Assembly (NCBI GenBank): GCA_944990035.1
Contig: CALYLX010000016.1
Span: forward strand, 210,580 to 274,579
Source of the DNA: Clitopilus passeckerianus
Lineage: Eukaryota; Basidiomycota; Agaricomycetes; Agaricales; Entolomataceae
DNA length: 64,000 nt
Direction: 5' to 3'
Shown: one piece after another, positions 48,781 to 60,951 of the stretch
Numbering within the stretch: position 1 is the first letter of the stretch
Layout of the letters: each line of letters starts with the position of its first letter
The notes under the pieces: generated by a model
Database searches by the model: none
What the model was told of the DNA's origin: nothing
Seen by the model: the letters and a program-made list of their open reading frames with translations, nothing else
Made by a program: the position numbers and the translations under genes

Positions 48781-51700
48781 ACGTCTTGGCCTCTGGAGGG
48801 CTCCCTGTACTTTTGTTGTTTTCACAAGAGGTTCTTATCATATAATGAACGATGCATACACACCCATCCCCAACCTTGCAACTGGTCGAGACTCATAACA
48901 TTTTTTGTAATTATTCTTGGACGTTCACTACGCAGACTTTGGACCATGAACCCTTGACCGTCACATACATAGGTTTCCGTACCCCCATGCCTCCATTCTG
49001 CACAGTCCTTTGATAGCGTAGTGGCACTGCCCGTTAGCTTGTCCAGTCTTTACCTGTATATACTCTATCCCAAAAAAATGTTGTTGTAAATCAGCTTCAC
49101 ACAATCAGTCGAAGGCTTGAAGCTAGCTCCAGTCCGTGGATGCCCCCGACGGCATGACTGGAACACGGTCAGATTCTTGAACTTTTGGTTAAGCCCTCGA
49201 TATCTAAATGCTTATTCGCAATGCTGCGGTCGAAGCGTCGTCATTGGAGGCACTTCTCGGCGTGGTTATCGCTGGGCCAAGCTGCGAGGTTGAGGGCGTA
49301 CCAAGTTCAACCGTGCAAAAATTTCACCTTCTCTTTGTGGCCTCTTGACAAATTTATTTGCGCCCTCCGTCCTGAAAAGAGTAAAACGACGTAGAAATGT
49401 ATTCATTCGATCGGTCCAGACCTTGAGGAAAACAATTGCTCGTTTTGTTGACTATTGCGGCCGGGGTGGGATGTCCGACAGGTGGAATCTGATCTTAGGT
49501 TTATCATCGGAGCATACCCCACTTTGAGGCTGGTAACATCCAACGAGGCTTAGACTCGTCCGCGCGTTGGCAGAATCATAATGAATGAAGTCATTCATAT
49601 ACTTGAAACGGTCCGAACCCACTCACTAATCCGGATCCGACAAGGTGCGGCTAAGGGGATAATTGTCTGTAGAGGGGTATGCCCTAGTGTCGAGCAGCCA
49701 CATTAACAAATTGGATTGACATTCCAATTGGTTCAAGAGAGAACAAGAGCGACCGGGTGAGACCCTCGTAGCCTAAATTGCACAAAGGGATCGCCCGAGA
49801 ACCACAATCCCGATATCGACTCGGAGGACCTAAATCAATACGAATCGAGCTCACCTCCATTTCTGTCGTCTACCTTCTCTGATTATCCAAACGACGGTTA
49901 GATGGTCAACAATACGGGCCGTGGGATGCCGTGGGTTATGGGTTGGAGGAGTTCATCTCTGAACTCCAACAACCACACGCGACGGCTGTAAGAATTTTTC
50001 TCAAGGTATGTTTAATTTCTTGCAGGGACAACGGTGATGATGACGCTCGGATTTTTGGCACCGTTGGCCGAGAAATGGAAGGGTGGATCAGGGTACGGCA
50101 AGTACGTTACTGTGGGGTAGGTACCGTGCAATCTTCGCCCGGAATGAATCCTTGTCCTCGAGAGAACAATTACCTAGCTCGTCACCTCCATCGTACCTGC
50201 CGTAAGTCCCTCGAAGGACATCACACTCCACGGCCTTGTCTGCAGGATTCATACCCATCCCCGACGCGGAAACCGTTCGGAATGAATAGCAACTATATCA
50301 TTCTCAAGCAAGGCGAAGCTTAATCAAAGGGGCTAGCCTCAGTGAGCGTCGAACTTTCGGCATCTACGGCCCAGGTCAGTCTTTAGCGATTGGGCGTTCC
50401 ACAAGGTTCCAAGACTCGGAGAACGCAACCCTGCAGGCCAGAATAATATCGATTTCTCCTAGCGTCGCAGGTGAAGGCAAGAGTGCTGCCGTTGTAGAAG
50501 GTACATGACGTTGATTGAATCAGATTATTCAGATAACGGCTCGAACAATGTGGCCTACATCACTGCGGCAGGTGCGTTGGCGTGAAGTATCCCCGTCGAC
50601 AGTGCCACGACCGCCATATCCTCCGAGCCGTTGCAAGGCACATCAAAACGAGATCAGCAAGCTTCGCTTGTTCCGGGCCTCGTCGTCCGAAATGACAGCC
50701 TGGTTGGCGCTCCAAACCATGCAATCGTTGGAGGACGCGGCACTTTTATCGTAAACGCGCAGGCGTTGAGGCTCACAAAGACCGTTTATTGCGTACCATG
50801 TGATACTGAGTGCTCACCAGTGCTTCCCCAGAGCGTTGATCGTGCTTGATGAATGTGAACGCAAGGGTATCCCGAGGCTGTACACGGATATGGGTAGATA
50901 TGAGCTGGTTCATCTCAACCTCAAACCCGGAAGAGGTAAGCTTTTAGTTGGGATTGCGAAAGATAATAGAGCAAGGCACCCGAATCATTTGGTTTTTAGA
51001 CTTTGCACCGCAACGTGCGTCGCGTATTGGCGTGGAGAGTGCTCTCCACCATTACCGCACCTTTCCTTTTCTGTGAGGGAATCCACCTTTGAATCATCGA
51101 GGCGATCCTACAGGCTGAAGTTCTGTTTGCTGGAGACGAAAGCTACTCAACGCCTCCAAACCGGCCCCTCAGACTTCCCATGCCGCAAGGGCTTCCTCGG
51201 CAACTACAGCCATCATGTCAATCTAGAGCTCTTGTGACCCTTTCAGTGTAAGCAATTCCAACTCAGCAAATCACAAGGCGGACTTCGCCTTACTCACCGT
51301 CAAGAATTCGCAAAAAATGCCGAATATCCCTGTCAGGGTAAACCAGATAACAGCCTCGATTACGAGTCGGAGTCTGGATGAAGACGATAACGCGTGTAAC
51401 CTCGAGCACCCGGCCGAGTGCCACAAACCCGCATGAATGTGAGTTTATATAACAATTTTTCTCTTTTCCAGCACGGAATAAACGGAATTGTAGGCATGAG
51501 GAGGGATGGTGGGATTTTGGAACCCTGATCCTCAAAATTTAGCAATAAAACGTTGCCGCGGCTTGGTTGTACCGCATGACAGGCACACCTCCTGTACGCG
51601 AGAGTTGCGGCAAGGACGTATTCATTAGAGGATTGGCGTGCCCGATGGAGTGTAGTCTCGATCGAGTTCGATTGTTTTCATAACAACGTGGAGAGGAGGG

Positions 51701-53312
51701 GCAGACATCATGGTATTCCATCTCAGAGATCATAAACGACGAGCGCCTCCTAAAGACGCCCGATTTTCTCGCGAAAATATCTGAGAAGGTTTGGAGTTGA
51801 CCTGGAGAAAACAAATACCTGGGCGTTTCAACTCGACAAACCATGTTACCCCTGTCAGAGCTAGTTTTGGCGTTGCCGCCGCGGCTTCGTCGTTTGGATA
51901 TGGTTTTGTGAGGCCTGGGTCCTGGAAGTACAACGACCCAATCTCGATGACAGTCGGGTCGGAAAAACCTGCCAGTCCCCACCAACCAGATTTAATTCAC
52001 GATCCGAGGGATTTTAGGAATCCCGACGAAAGCTTTGGAGCTGGACACAGGGGTCTGAGTATGCTCACCCGAAATCTAAGCGAGAAAAATAAATCATGGC
52101 TCATGACCCATTCATAGTGAACCAGCTCAGGTGAGGGATCTTAGCGTTGTGATTGACCTCTCCCCCCTTGCTACATTTCTCGCACGAGGCAAATGACAGG
52201 AATCTACGGGTCCTATGCCGCATTTTATCTGATCAATCGATACCACCAGTTTGGAAACAAACCTGCCTTTAACGCGAACAAGATTGACACACCGGAGGAT
52301 ACGCCAGCTTTCCTGGATACGGAGCCGACAGAAGACAGCAGGCAAACATCCCGAGTAGATCGTTCAAAATATCAGTGAACATACCCATGCTGCTAGAATC
52401 AATTCGAACGTCACTCTGTGCTCGCCTCGGGTTTGAATGCCCATCTCGATCGGGAATAGCAATGGCAGGCAATAGCTGTGGAACCTCGAGACTGGTTAAT
52501 TTCATTCTCTGCCAACAGTCTGGATGCTGGCCACCTCTAGAAGGCGACGGGCGTAACACCCACCAGCCGGACTCGGTTTGACGGCGGTCGCCATCTCTGA
52601 CTGCCTGCTGAATCCGATCGGATGCAATTGAATTAATCGCAAATACGGACTGCGGCCACTCTGGCAGTCGCAACATCAACGCTAAAAGAGATTTCCTACC
52701 GCTTACTTGCGGCACACTGATGTTTGCAGTTCCGTTGGATTACTAGATAGGTCACGCAAAGCAATTTCTCCTTAGCGTAGGTGTCCTCCAAAGGGTCGTT
52801 TTGTTCCACCACGCTGATAGCCCCAGACGAAGGAAGGGCATAAGCACCCTTTGAAATCTGTTTTGACGAGTGTCTGGCTGATATTGCGAGATGTCATCCA
52901 GCGGAAAGTGCTTGGTAAGTGAGCCCGTTCGCCCGAGCGTTGGACAAAGCACGATGAAGCGTGTCGATTCCGCAGAGCTGGCGCCATAAAATGAAGGACT
53001 GAACCCGCAAAAAGGTCCCACTTGAATGTTCTCGAAAGATCGCTGCACTGATTTACCAGAGTTTATATTGGGCTTTTATCTAGGCGAGGGGTCGGAGACG
53101 GAGACGAGCAAGCGAACAAATTGACCACCTCCAAGTCCGGTGCCACGTGATCTTCGCGTCATTCTGGTGATTCCACCACTTGGGCTGAGTAACAGATGTT
53201 TGGGCCCCGCCTTTATAATTGGCGTTGCTTGAGGCAATCGGGTTCATCATCAACTCCTTTCAAGATTTCTTTCATCTCCAGCTTCCTCTTCAAACGCAGC
53301 GCATCGACCAGC
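48781..53312. other. 4.5 kb of apparently decayed DNA
   Basis: Protein-like stretches occur on + but do not join: EEFISELQQPHATAVRIFLK (about 49938-50005), LVPGLVVRNDSLVGAPNHA (50665-50720), GIPRLYTDMGRYELVHLNL (50865-50920), QIPGRFNSTNHVTPVRASF (51810-51870) and GIYGSYAAFYLINRYHQFG (52198-52255). They may be one or two long-dead genes. I recognise no family. Confidence 0.3.
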
Positions 53313-53851
53313 ATGGGCGTCAAGGATCTCGTCGACGTGCGTGATATGTCTACACCTGGGCCTTCGCGTTAAACCTGATCGTAATCTATAGCAAGCTATT
53401 GCCGAGAACAAAGTAGCCATCTTTTCCAAGAGCTACTGTCCCTATTGCAGAAGACCAAGGGCCTTTTCAGCTCGGATTTCAAAGACGTAGAGACCGCTGT
53501 CTTTGAGTATGGTTGCCTACTCTGCCATGCCCTCCTGCGAGCTGACAACTCTTCTACTAGGCTTGACCAACGCGAGGATGGCGCAGACATTCAGAACTAC
53601 CTTTATGAAAAGACGGGCCAGCGCACCGTACCTAATGTTTTCATCAGTGAGTTGGGATTCTTGTTTCGACTGCTGAGAATAGCCCGCTGATTGTAACAAC
53701 TACTTGCATCACAGACAAGGAGCACATAGGCGGTATGTAAAAGTATTGCCATTCTTTTATTACTGGCTGACGAAACATGATACTAATAGGCAACGACGCT
53801 GTCCAAGCTCTCAGTAAGCAAGGAAAGCTTGCTGGTCTCCTCACTGCTTGA
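53313..53851 (+). pseudogene. Dithiol glutaredoxin with a one-base frameshift
   Basis: Exons 53313-53336, 53392-53506, 53561-53646, 53715-53732, 53790-53851 sum to 305 nt, one short of a whole frame. The first part reads VAIFSKSYCPYC with the active site at 53437-53448. Directly after it the frame must change by one base (near 53449-53451) to continue as TKGLFSSDFKDVETAVFE and then LDQREDGADIQNYLYEKTGQ, TVPNVFI, NKEHIGGNDAVQALSKQGKL and AGLLTA, the normal glutaredoxin fold to a proper stop. All splice sites look intact, including an 18-nt exon. Either a very recent pseudogene or a sequencing/assembly error in an AGAAGA run. A functional protein would be about 101 aa and reduce glutathionylated targets. 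Confidence 0.8.
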
Positions 53852-54133
53852 ATTTCCGCCCATGCAACGCACGAAGTAATGGATATGGCTTATAGATATT
53901 TTAATACCAGGCTTTACTATGGTTATTACTTTACTATCATAAAGAAATACAACTTTTTCGGAACACTTCAGCTCTCAGCTCATGAGGCTTGTCAGGATGT
54001 CAGGGTGCGACGAATGATCGAAATTCCTTTCCAGGCAAAGTGCACAGCCACATTCGGCGTTCCGCCACGTTTGAGGTCGTCGCGCGAGACGTCGAACACA
54101 ACTTCCACCGAACCACCAACATTCTTTATTGCA
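53852..54133. other. GRX-DPM3 intergenic
   Basis: Short AT-rich 3' region and DPM3 upstream region. Confidence 0.4.
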
Positions 54134-54748
54134 ATGACAAAAGCACAGCATGCATCCTTCATAACGGTCTTTTTCTCGGTTACATATTTCCTGCTACTCT
54201 GGGAGTACATTCAAATGCCAGTTCTCGACGAGAAAGCTGTTCAGGAGATTCTACCAGTGGTGAGTAAACTTGGCTTTGTGACGCATCGTGCAGTTTATTG
54301 ACGTATGGTCCCCATCGCAAACTTCTGAATGTCTACACTTGCTCCTCCCTTCAACCTGCTCCTCTGGTACTTTCAGATACCGTGGTGGCTTCTAGTTTCC
54401 TTCGGATCCTATTCCTTGTGGTCATTAGGCTGGGGCCTTTTCACATTCAGGGATTGCCCTGAGGCGTATACAGAACTTCTTCAGGTGAGTCACTTCTTCC
54501 TACTAGTACCCCTGTCAACCCTTGCCATTGTGCTTTTTTCTGGTATAACGTTCCCTGGAACTCAGCTCGGCTGACTCCTGACATTCATATGATCGATTGG
54601 CACTAATCCGAGCTTCGGATTTAATCTTAAGAGATCCTATCTCTCGTTTTCTGCACCTGAACCAGCCCGGATCGCTGACTCCTCTCGCATGTAGGAGATC
54701 TCGGAAGCTAAGAATGATTTGCGTTCGCGCGGTGTAACTGTCGATTAG
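54134..54748 (+). CDS. DPM3: Dolichol-phosphate mannosyltransferase subunit 3
   Basis: Exons 54134-54259, 54377-54484, 54695-54748; 95 aa, the normal size for DPM3. It is the small ER-membrane anchor that tethers the catalytic Dpm1 subunit, supplying Dol-P-Man for N-glycosylation, O-mannosylation and GPI anchors. Two transmembrane segments: FITVFFSVTYFLLLWEYI (about 9-26) and WWLLVSFGSYSLWSLGWGLF (about 45-64). The conserved cytosolic end FRDCPEAYTELLQ continues across the second intron into EISEAKNDLRSRGVTVD. The second intron is long for this locus (210 nt). Confidence 0.92.
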
Positions 54749-57700
54749 TGGACGAAATGAATATATCATTCTTCTCACTACTGAAGTTCGATTCTTGAAG
54801 AAGCCTTAGCGCAGTCCCTGAACATCTGATGGGCCTCGCAAGTAGCTTCCGTTAGGCCAGCCGCTTCCACCGCACACCACCTGGAGGTGCGCGGATTCCG
54901 TCAAGGAGAAGCAGGTTTGGTTAGTTTTGTCTCGCTTTGGCGAGGGTCAAGCCACACTTCTGATTTCCCACCTCCTCAATCAAATCAAGGTCCCACAAGC
55001 TGTCTCGACATGATTTCGAGCGTCAGTTCCGGGATGATTTGCTTCACATATCTCCACAGAGGCAATTTCCTACCCCAGGTTCCAGAGAGTCTTCGATGTG
55101 GGGTAAATCGCTTCTTCATTCATTCACATTATTTCCGGCTTGCAATTCCGGTTTGGCATTGGCCTGGAGGAAAACATGCGTTTGCACGGGATTTCTAAAT
55201 TTACGACATGTTTGCACTGGGAGTTGCCTATCTTTGGCGTAATCGATGGGACGCGAATCAGCCTTACCCACACGCCCCATCAGCATTCTCATGAAGAACG
55301 GAATCTAGAATATCGGGTTTCATGGTCAATCATTTCCTTCGGCGTTTGACCTTCTCATTGACCTCACGCTTCCCATGTCGTTCGAGCCGTTTTCTGGGCC
55401 GAAACATCGAAGAAACTTCCATGTGGCAGATGTGTTCACAATCAGAAATTGTTATCCGCGACGTCGTTGACCTCGATCTGAATTAATCAAAATTCTTTGA
55501 CTTGACTTGGGTAGATATGTTGGCTTCATCGATACTCCGCTCGTGTGGCCTATCCTGCCAGGCAAGCGTAGCCGCCGGCAAACCTCTACCTTCCATGGAT
55601 GTATTCTCCGTTTTCAAACCGCAGCTCAGAGCGCCACATCCACACTGGAAGTGCGAGAACTCTACGATCGGGTTGTCCTCAGGGTGAACGGCGATTTGAG
55701 CACAGAAGGAATCTTCACCTGACCTCTACAATACAAAGGGAAATGAAATTTCCTCGCGGTCGTCGGGAGCTTTCGCAAGTCATCCGATAAAGGAGTGGAG
55801 GACTGTGGACAATGCAATGAGCGTCTACAGGGATGTGACTTTGGCGATGCTTTGTTCGTTAGCGATATGAATGAAGGGCTTATCGGAATGAAAAGTGCTA
55901 TGAAGGCACGTTTCGAGCTGGGCAAGCGTTTGGCATGCCGCAGTGACCTCATAGACTTTTCCGGTGGGATCTTACCTGAGTCTGGCTTCTTTGGTTCATC
56001 CCACCGTTACGAAACAAAGAATCTCCGGCTTGCAGCGGAAGATTGCATTCACGAGCCTTGTACGGGGCGGGATCGTAAACCAAATTTCTGGTATCATTTC
56101 TACCGTCACTTGAAGGGCTAGGTATTGGTGAGATTGGGGCACCTGGGTACGTATTAGCATCAACCAACGATTCACATCGGGAAAACTCAGAATTCAAAGG
56201 AGATGCCGAGAATATGCCTTTAGCCTACCCCGCTGCCTCTGAGGACAGTACAAGAGCACTGTGCATCGCCAGAGTCGGATTCAACAGTTAGCAACGGGTA
56301 TAACAAGACGATTTTCCCTGCTTTGGAACCTCCTCTTAACACCGCCAACGACTATCAATGACGACTGTGCTCCATCGACTATCAAAAACCACGTCAAGGA
56401 GAAGTCAAGGCCACTCGCCGCGGCAGCCGTAGGTGGAAGCGGTTCTTCCTGAAAAGAATGGAGCTATGCGGATAGTCTGTCCGATTGCGAGGAGGTCCTC
56501 TTACGGCAGCGACGAGTTCATATTGCGGAGAAGATTAAGCCTCTACAAAGAGCCACATCAAGTGAAACTGTGATTTAGAATTGTTCCATGATGCATCCGA
56601 TTTTACCGTCGGAGCGTGCATCCAGACGCAGTCAGCCATACCGCGCGAGAATGAGATGTCGGCATTTTGTACGACGTATCGCAGAGGTAAGATCGCTAGA
56701 TAGTTCATTACTGGGTACAGCGTGACTTCAAGGCGTTCAAGTAAGTGGATAGTAATATCGGCTACCTCGGGAGTTTAACATGGTCAAGTGATAGTAAATT
56801 CCTGTCAATGGCGCGGGTAAGGTCCACTGCGTCAAATTATGGGACATGCGTGGAATTATGGGCCCACTCACAAGAAGGTTTCACGAAGTTGGTTTTGCAG
56901 TCACCAAGATCGTGAATAGAGCGATGTCTCACAGCGGTATATTCGATACTTCAAGCCGAAAGAGAAGGGCCTGGGAATGTAAGTCCGCAGGCTGTCCCCA
57001 GTTAAGCAATTGTCAACCAGAAAGACAGGTCAAGACGGAAATTATGATAGTTCAGCCGTAGACACCAGCTGATCACAAGAATTCATTAAGTCCTCCATAG
57101 TTCCGTGATCTTCCCTGAAGCATTTAATACTCCACACAGACCGCAGATAATCTCGATAACCTCTAATCCATGGATATGAACGTTTCCGAGGTAGGTAAAG
57201 AGCAGCAGGCGGAATAGTCTACCAAGGTTTGATATAAGAATACTAGCGCCTTTGCATATCACATTGCATACGAACCAGCTCGCTATGACGACAGCCTAGC
57301 AGTGCCAGTGAGTTTCGTCAGGACGAAAATTCTCGAGTCCATATTGCCACCAAGCCACGCTTGGAACGGACTGCAGGTTTGTGTGGAGTTTTCGTTGGTG
57401 AGCACTGTACACCACTTTCTTTGAAAACAACCCAATTCATGGGGGAAAACACAGGTCCAGGGATAGCCACGGGATTCCTTCAGCTGGGTCGCACATACAG
57501 TTCCCCACTAGATTCAGAATCACAGCCTAATCCACAACTAGATAGAGGCATAGGGTATCTAACCTTGAAAGACGGCCATATGAGACGTATAGCAGTAAAC
57601 GTCATCCATTCACTTTACAAGGCATTCTGTGGGATTCGGAACTGTCAGAACATAACATACTCGTGCCATGGCAGAACTAATGTCCCTTCCAACGTCATTG

Positions 57701-58609
57701 ATTGAATCAGACAACGTGCATAATAGACGAACAAGAAAGGATACCAAGGTATAGATGTGAAATGGCGCGATCAGTTGCGTATAGCAGGATCTGAACGCAA
57801 ATTTCCTACTAAGAAAACGTGGAAAAAGCTGAAAACGGCATCTCATACACAGGGAGAGAGCGTTCACACGGAGTCCCGCAATTTTGTCCTGACTTCATAG
57901 TGGGTTGGCTGGGTCATACGCCAGCCAAGTTTTATGAACACAACGGCCCCAGGAATCGGAGCGCGATTCATACTTTCTTTACCCGTGATGGGTCTAGCAG
58001 ATTGGAGAAACAAGTATTGTAATGCATTTACTGCCAGGTCCAGACAAGAACAAGTTACAGTGAGCCCGGGCGAGGGAAAAATATCCTGTACAACGAAGAT
58101 GGTCGCTTCATATTCATAGTTCTTTGACCAATGCAGCGCAGTCCCAGAAATTGGTCACCGCCAGAATCATTAAGCCCAGGAAAGACATCGAGAAGGGCTC
58201 TCTGTTTGAAGATCAGGAGCGACGGCAGATACGTTCCCTTGATCACTGTGTCTGACAGAGTCGCTGCCGAACTGAAACCAAGGTCCTTGAAGGTTGCTAG
58301 TGGGTGGCGCGTGATGGCTGTGCAGCACAACCGAGAACGTTGCGCAGCCTCAGGCTCAAGGCTTCACCACTTGTTGATTTCCGTACCCTTTCTCTCTCCT
58401 CCATGACCTTACACCAGTGGTGGTAATGCTTAGACTTGCTACAAGGAGAATTACGCGTCATATACTTCCGAGAGCTTTTGTGGTCCAAAATGCGAAGCCT
58501 CATACCGTACCGACATTGAGGTTCCCATGTCATTACTGTAACTTTAGTACAGTGACGGTGAGTGGTACGTCTCGACGCTGTGCACTTCCGCATGAACAGG
58601 TAGTAACAG
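54749..58609. other. 3.9 kb without a supportable gene
   Basis: Short open frames only, on both strands (for example 55507-55722, 55795-56121 and 57361-57705). None has a recognisable domain or consistent splice structure. Confidence 0.4.
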
Positions 58610-58684
58610 GCTACAGATTTATCCGAAAAACCAAGGTCTCTGGCTATTGGTTCTCGAAGGAGACGCGGACACTCAACAATACCA

Positions 58685-59503
58685 GTGGTCAAGAACTTGG
58701 ACCTGCACCACATTGTTCCGGAAGACTATATTGATCTCAGCCTTCGAAGCAGCTGTCGTGCCTACTTCAGCCAGGAAGCTATAGACAACAACATGGCACC
58801 CTCTACAATACTTTATTCCCGAAGTCAACGACCCAACTGCTTTCCCGATGGCTGCAAAGGATTTTTCTACTTCTATGCCGATCCATGGAAACGACCGAAC
58901 ATTTCGGGTCTACGATTCCGCATCGCCGATGAAGCGACTCAGGAGGGTTTTGACTCAGGCAAGGACCTCTTGTTCAACGAGTCAGACCTGCCCTGGTCAT
59001 ACTCCCTCATGCGCCTATGGGTCATCCGCCATGGGTGTCGGAAAGATTGGGTCGAGGGTGTTATCAGACGCCTGATTGGGGATGGTTCCCTTGATTGGGC
59101 TCTGCTTTCGAAATGGGGAATGGCCTTGGAAGCGGCATGTAGTACGAAGAGCAAAATGATCCTCACCTCCCAGACTAAGCTTTTGTCTTCCTTGGATACA
59201 CCATTTGAAATTGAATTGTCCGACGGGCATCGGTGCTGTTATATCCTGGATGAAGAACAATCAAGGCTGCTCAAATTTCGACTGTACATTCAACAGACGT
59301 CAACGTCTCCTCGGCCATACAAGGGTAAGCCTCTCCGATACTTCAATGTTACCGGTTACTGAATCCTAGCAGGTCGATGCTTGATTCGCCTCGAGAAACT
59401 CGGGGATGCTCCCTGGCTCCCAATCTCCGTCTCTCCTCAATATACGGGTAGTCAAGCTCCTTACACCTGTCGAATGCGTTCTCCCAGGCTCTGCATATTT
59501 TGA
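58685..59503 (+). CDS. Unknown family, tandem copy A (C-terminus probably frameshifted)
   Basis: Exons 58685-59324 (the frame is open from about 58610, and 58685 may follow an acceptor ending CAG) and 59373-59503. The true start is not visible; an internal ATG lies at 58793. Motifs shared with copy B: (P/Q)xDYxDxS near the start, PxGxxGFxYFxxDP (DGCKGFFYFYADPWKRPNIS), LRFRIADEATQEGFDSGKD, PWSYSLMRLW, and GRCLIRLEKL after the intron. Past GRCLIRLEKL the copy-B-like sequence (IRVVKLLTPVECVLPGSAYF) continues in a different frame without a splice site, while the A frame ends at 59503. So copy A seems to have lost its C-terminus to a frameshift. Family not recognised; probably an Agaricomycete-specific protein. 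Confidence 0.55.
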
Positions 59504-59558
59504 TCAGCCGAAGGAAGGCTCTTTGATTTGCCGAAACCAACGCCCACTGGCCAAGACA

Positions 59559-60561
59559 ATGAAATTACAATTGGTTACTTCGCGCTCTGGATCGGGTTCG
59601 ATTCTTCATAGTAAAATGACTAAATCAGCACTCGCGCGTCCAGAAGAATCCGGTTACGTTCCGAGGGCCCCTCAAATTTCTACCTTGGACCCCACCAGAC
59701 TTCAACCTCAGGATTACCTCGACATATCAGAGTGCAAGCCGACTATCTACACGTCTGCGACCATGACGAATTTGAAACGTGTTGGCAGTACCATTGACCG
59801 TGCAAGACTCCAGGCGCCATTCCCCTTGAAGCGATGGCCTGCAGGGACGCATGGATTCTTGTACTTTCACCATGACCCAACCCTTCCTTTGCTTTCTGCC
59901 AGTATCCGCCTACGTGTTACATCGGATGCCTCCACTGAAGGCTTCTCAGCAGGAAAAGATTTCTTGATCCCAGGGAAGGCTCGTCCATGGCAAATTGAGC
60001 TGCTCCAGCTAGCCAATAGGGTGACTCACAAGCCTCTTCTCGCACAGTTGGTGCAAGATGGCCTGGTTACTGAGGAAGCTATCCACCAGTGCCAGCGCAT
60101 AGGTCGGGCATACCCACTGCCCCAGCGATCAACAACTTCGACCGTCCTGTGGCACCCTGAGCACCCTTTCAAGGCATCCTTTGTTTCACGCGGACCCTAT
60201 TTCTATATCATAGATGCGGAACATGGCCACATTTGTCGTCCGGGCAGACTGGGCCAGTTGCTTCTGCGAGCGTACGACTGGTCCCATCTGAAAGCCGGTG
60301 AGTTCTACACATAATATCCGTGAGGCATCTGCTAACTCTAATGTTCTAGGGAAATGCATCTTCCGTCTCGAACTACTTCCTGACCCAACCCAGTCGGGTC
60401 AGCAGCGTTGCCATCTTCGACTCCTCAAAATCGTGGAGCCTATACAGGCTGCCAATCTCACCGAGGGCGTACCCGATGAGGGTACGCTTTTGACTTGGAG
60501 GGGTGTACCAGTGATAATTCCGTTGCGTCCCATGGCCAAGAGGGGTGACCGGGGCGGCTAG
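59559..60561 (+). CDS. Unknown family, tandem copy B
   Basis: Exons 59559-60297 and 60350-60561; 316 aa from the ATG at 59559. The frame is open upstream to 59406 and there encodes the C-terminal remnant of copy A, so A and B could have been one two-domain gene. Shared motifs: LQPQDYLDIS, PAGTHGFLYFHHDPTLPLLS, LRVTSDASTEGFSAGKDFL, PWQIELLQLANRVTHKPLLA and GKCIFRLELL after the intron. The ending RGVPVIIPLRPMAKRGDRGG is not matched to any known domain. No signal peptide or transmembrane segment. Cys-poor, with a globular look. Function unknown. Confidence 0.65.
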
Positions 60562-60951
60562 ATGCAGTACGTCCGAAAGAGACCATCTTAGATGGATTGT
60601 AGTTCAATGTAGAGTATGGATATTAATCAACACTCGTTGTTAATTCGGCGAAGCTTGAGAACGAAATTTAGCCCAAGGTCGAGAAATTCATTCAGGAGTC
60701 GACCAATACCAGATGCCTCTCATGGTCGCCGTAGCCATTTCTCGTTGTTGAAATGGTTCCAAGTCGAAAGTTCGGCGCTGGACCTTCATTGGCACTTGGA
60801 GTTGCCGCAACTGATCATGACAGCGCCGATCGTCATGCGACGGCCCTCTGTCCACAACTGCCACTATCATCAGACAAGGAACCGAAGCCAGCTAGGAGCT
60901 TTCGACGTCCATGCACTATAACTCGACCTTACCAACCACTGTTTGTCGCCT

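Noticed and set aside
55960..56060. tRNA-like GGTTCATCCC motif
   Set aside because: No cloverleaf could be folded around it.
57361..57705. 114-codon + strand open frame
   Set aside because: No domain, no splice context and ordinary random composition.
57819..58406. Third copy of the unknown tandem family upstream of copy A
   Set aside because: None of the shared motifs (GFxYF, EGFxxGKD) could be found.
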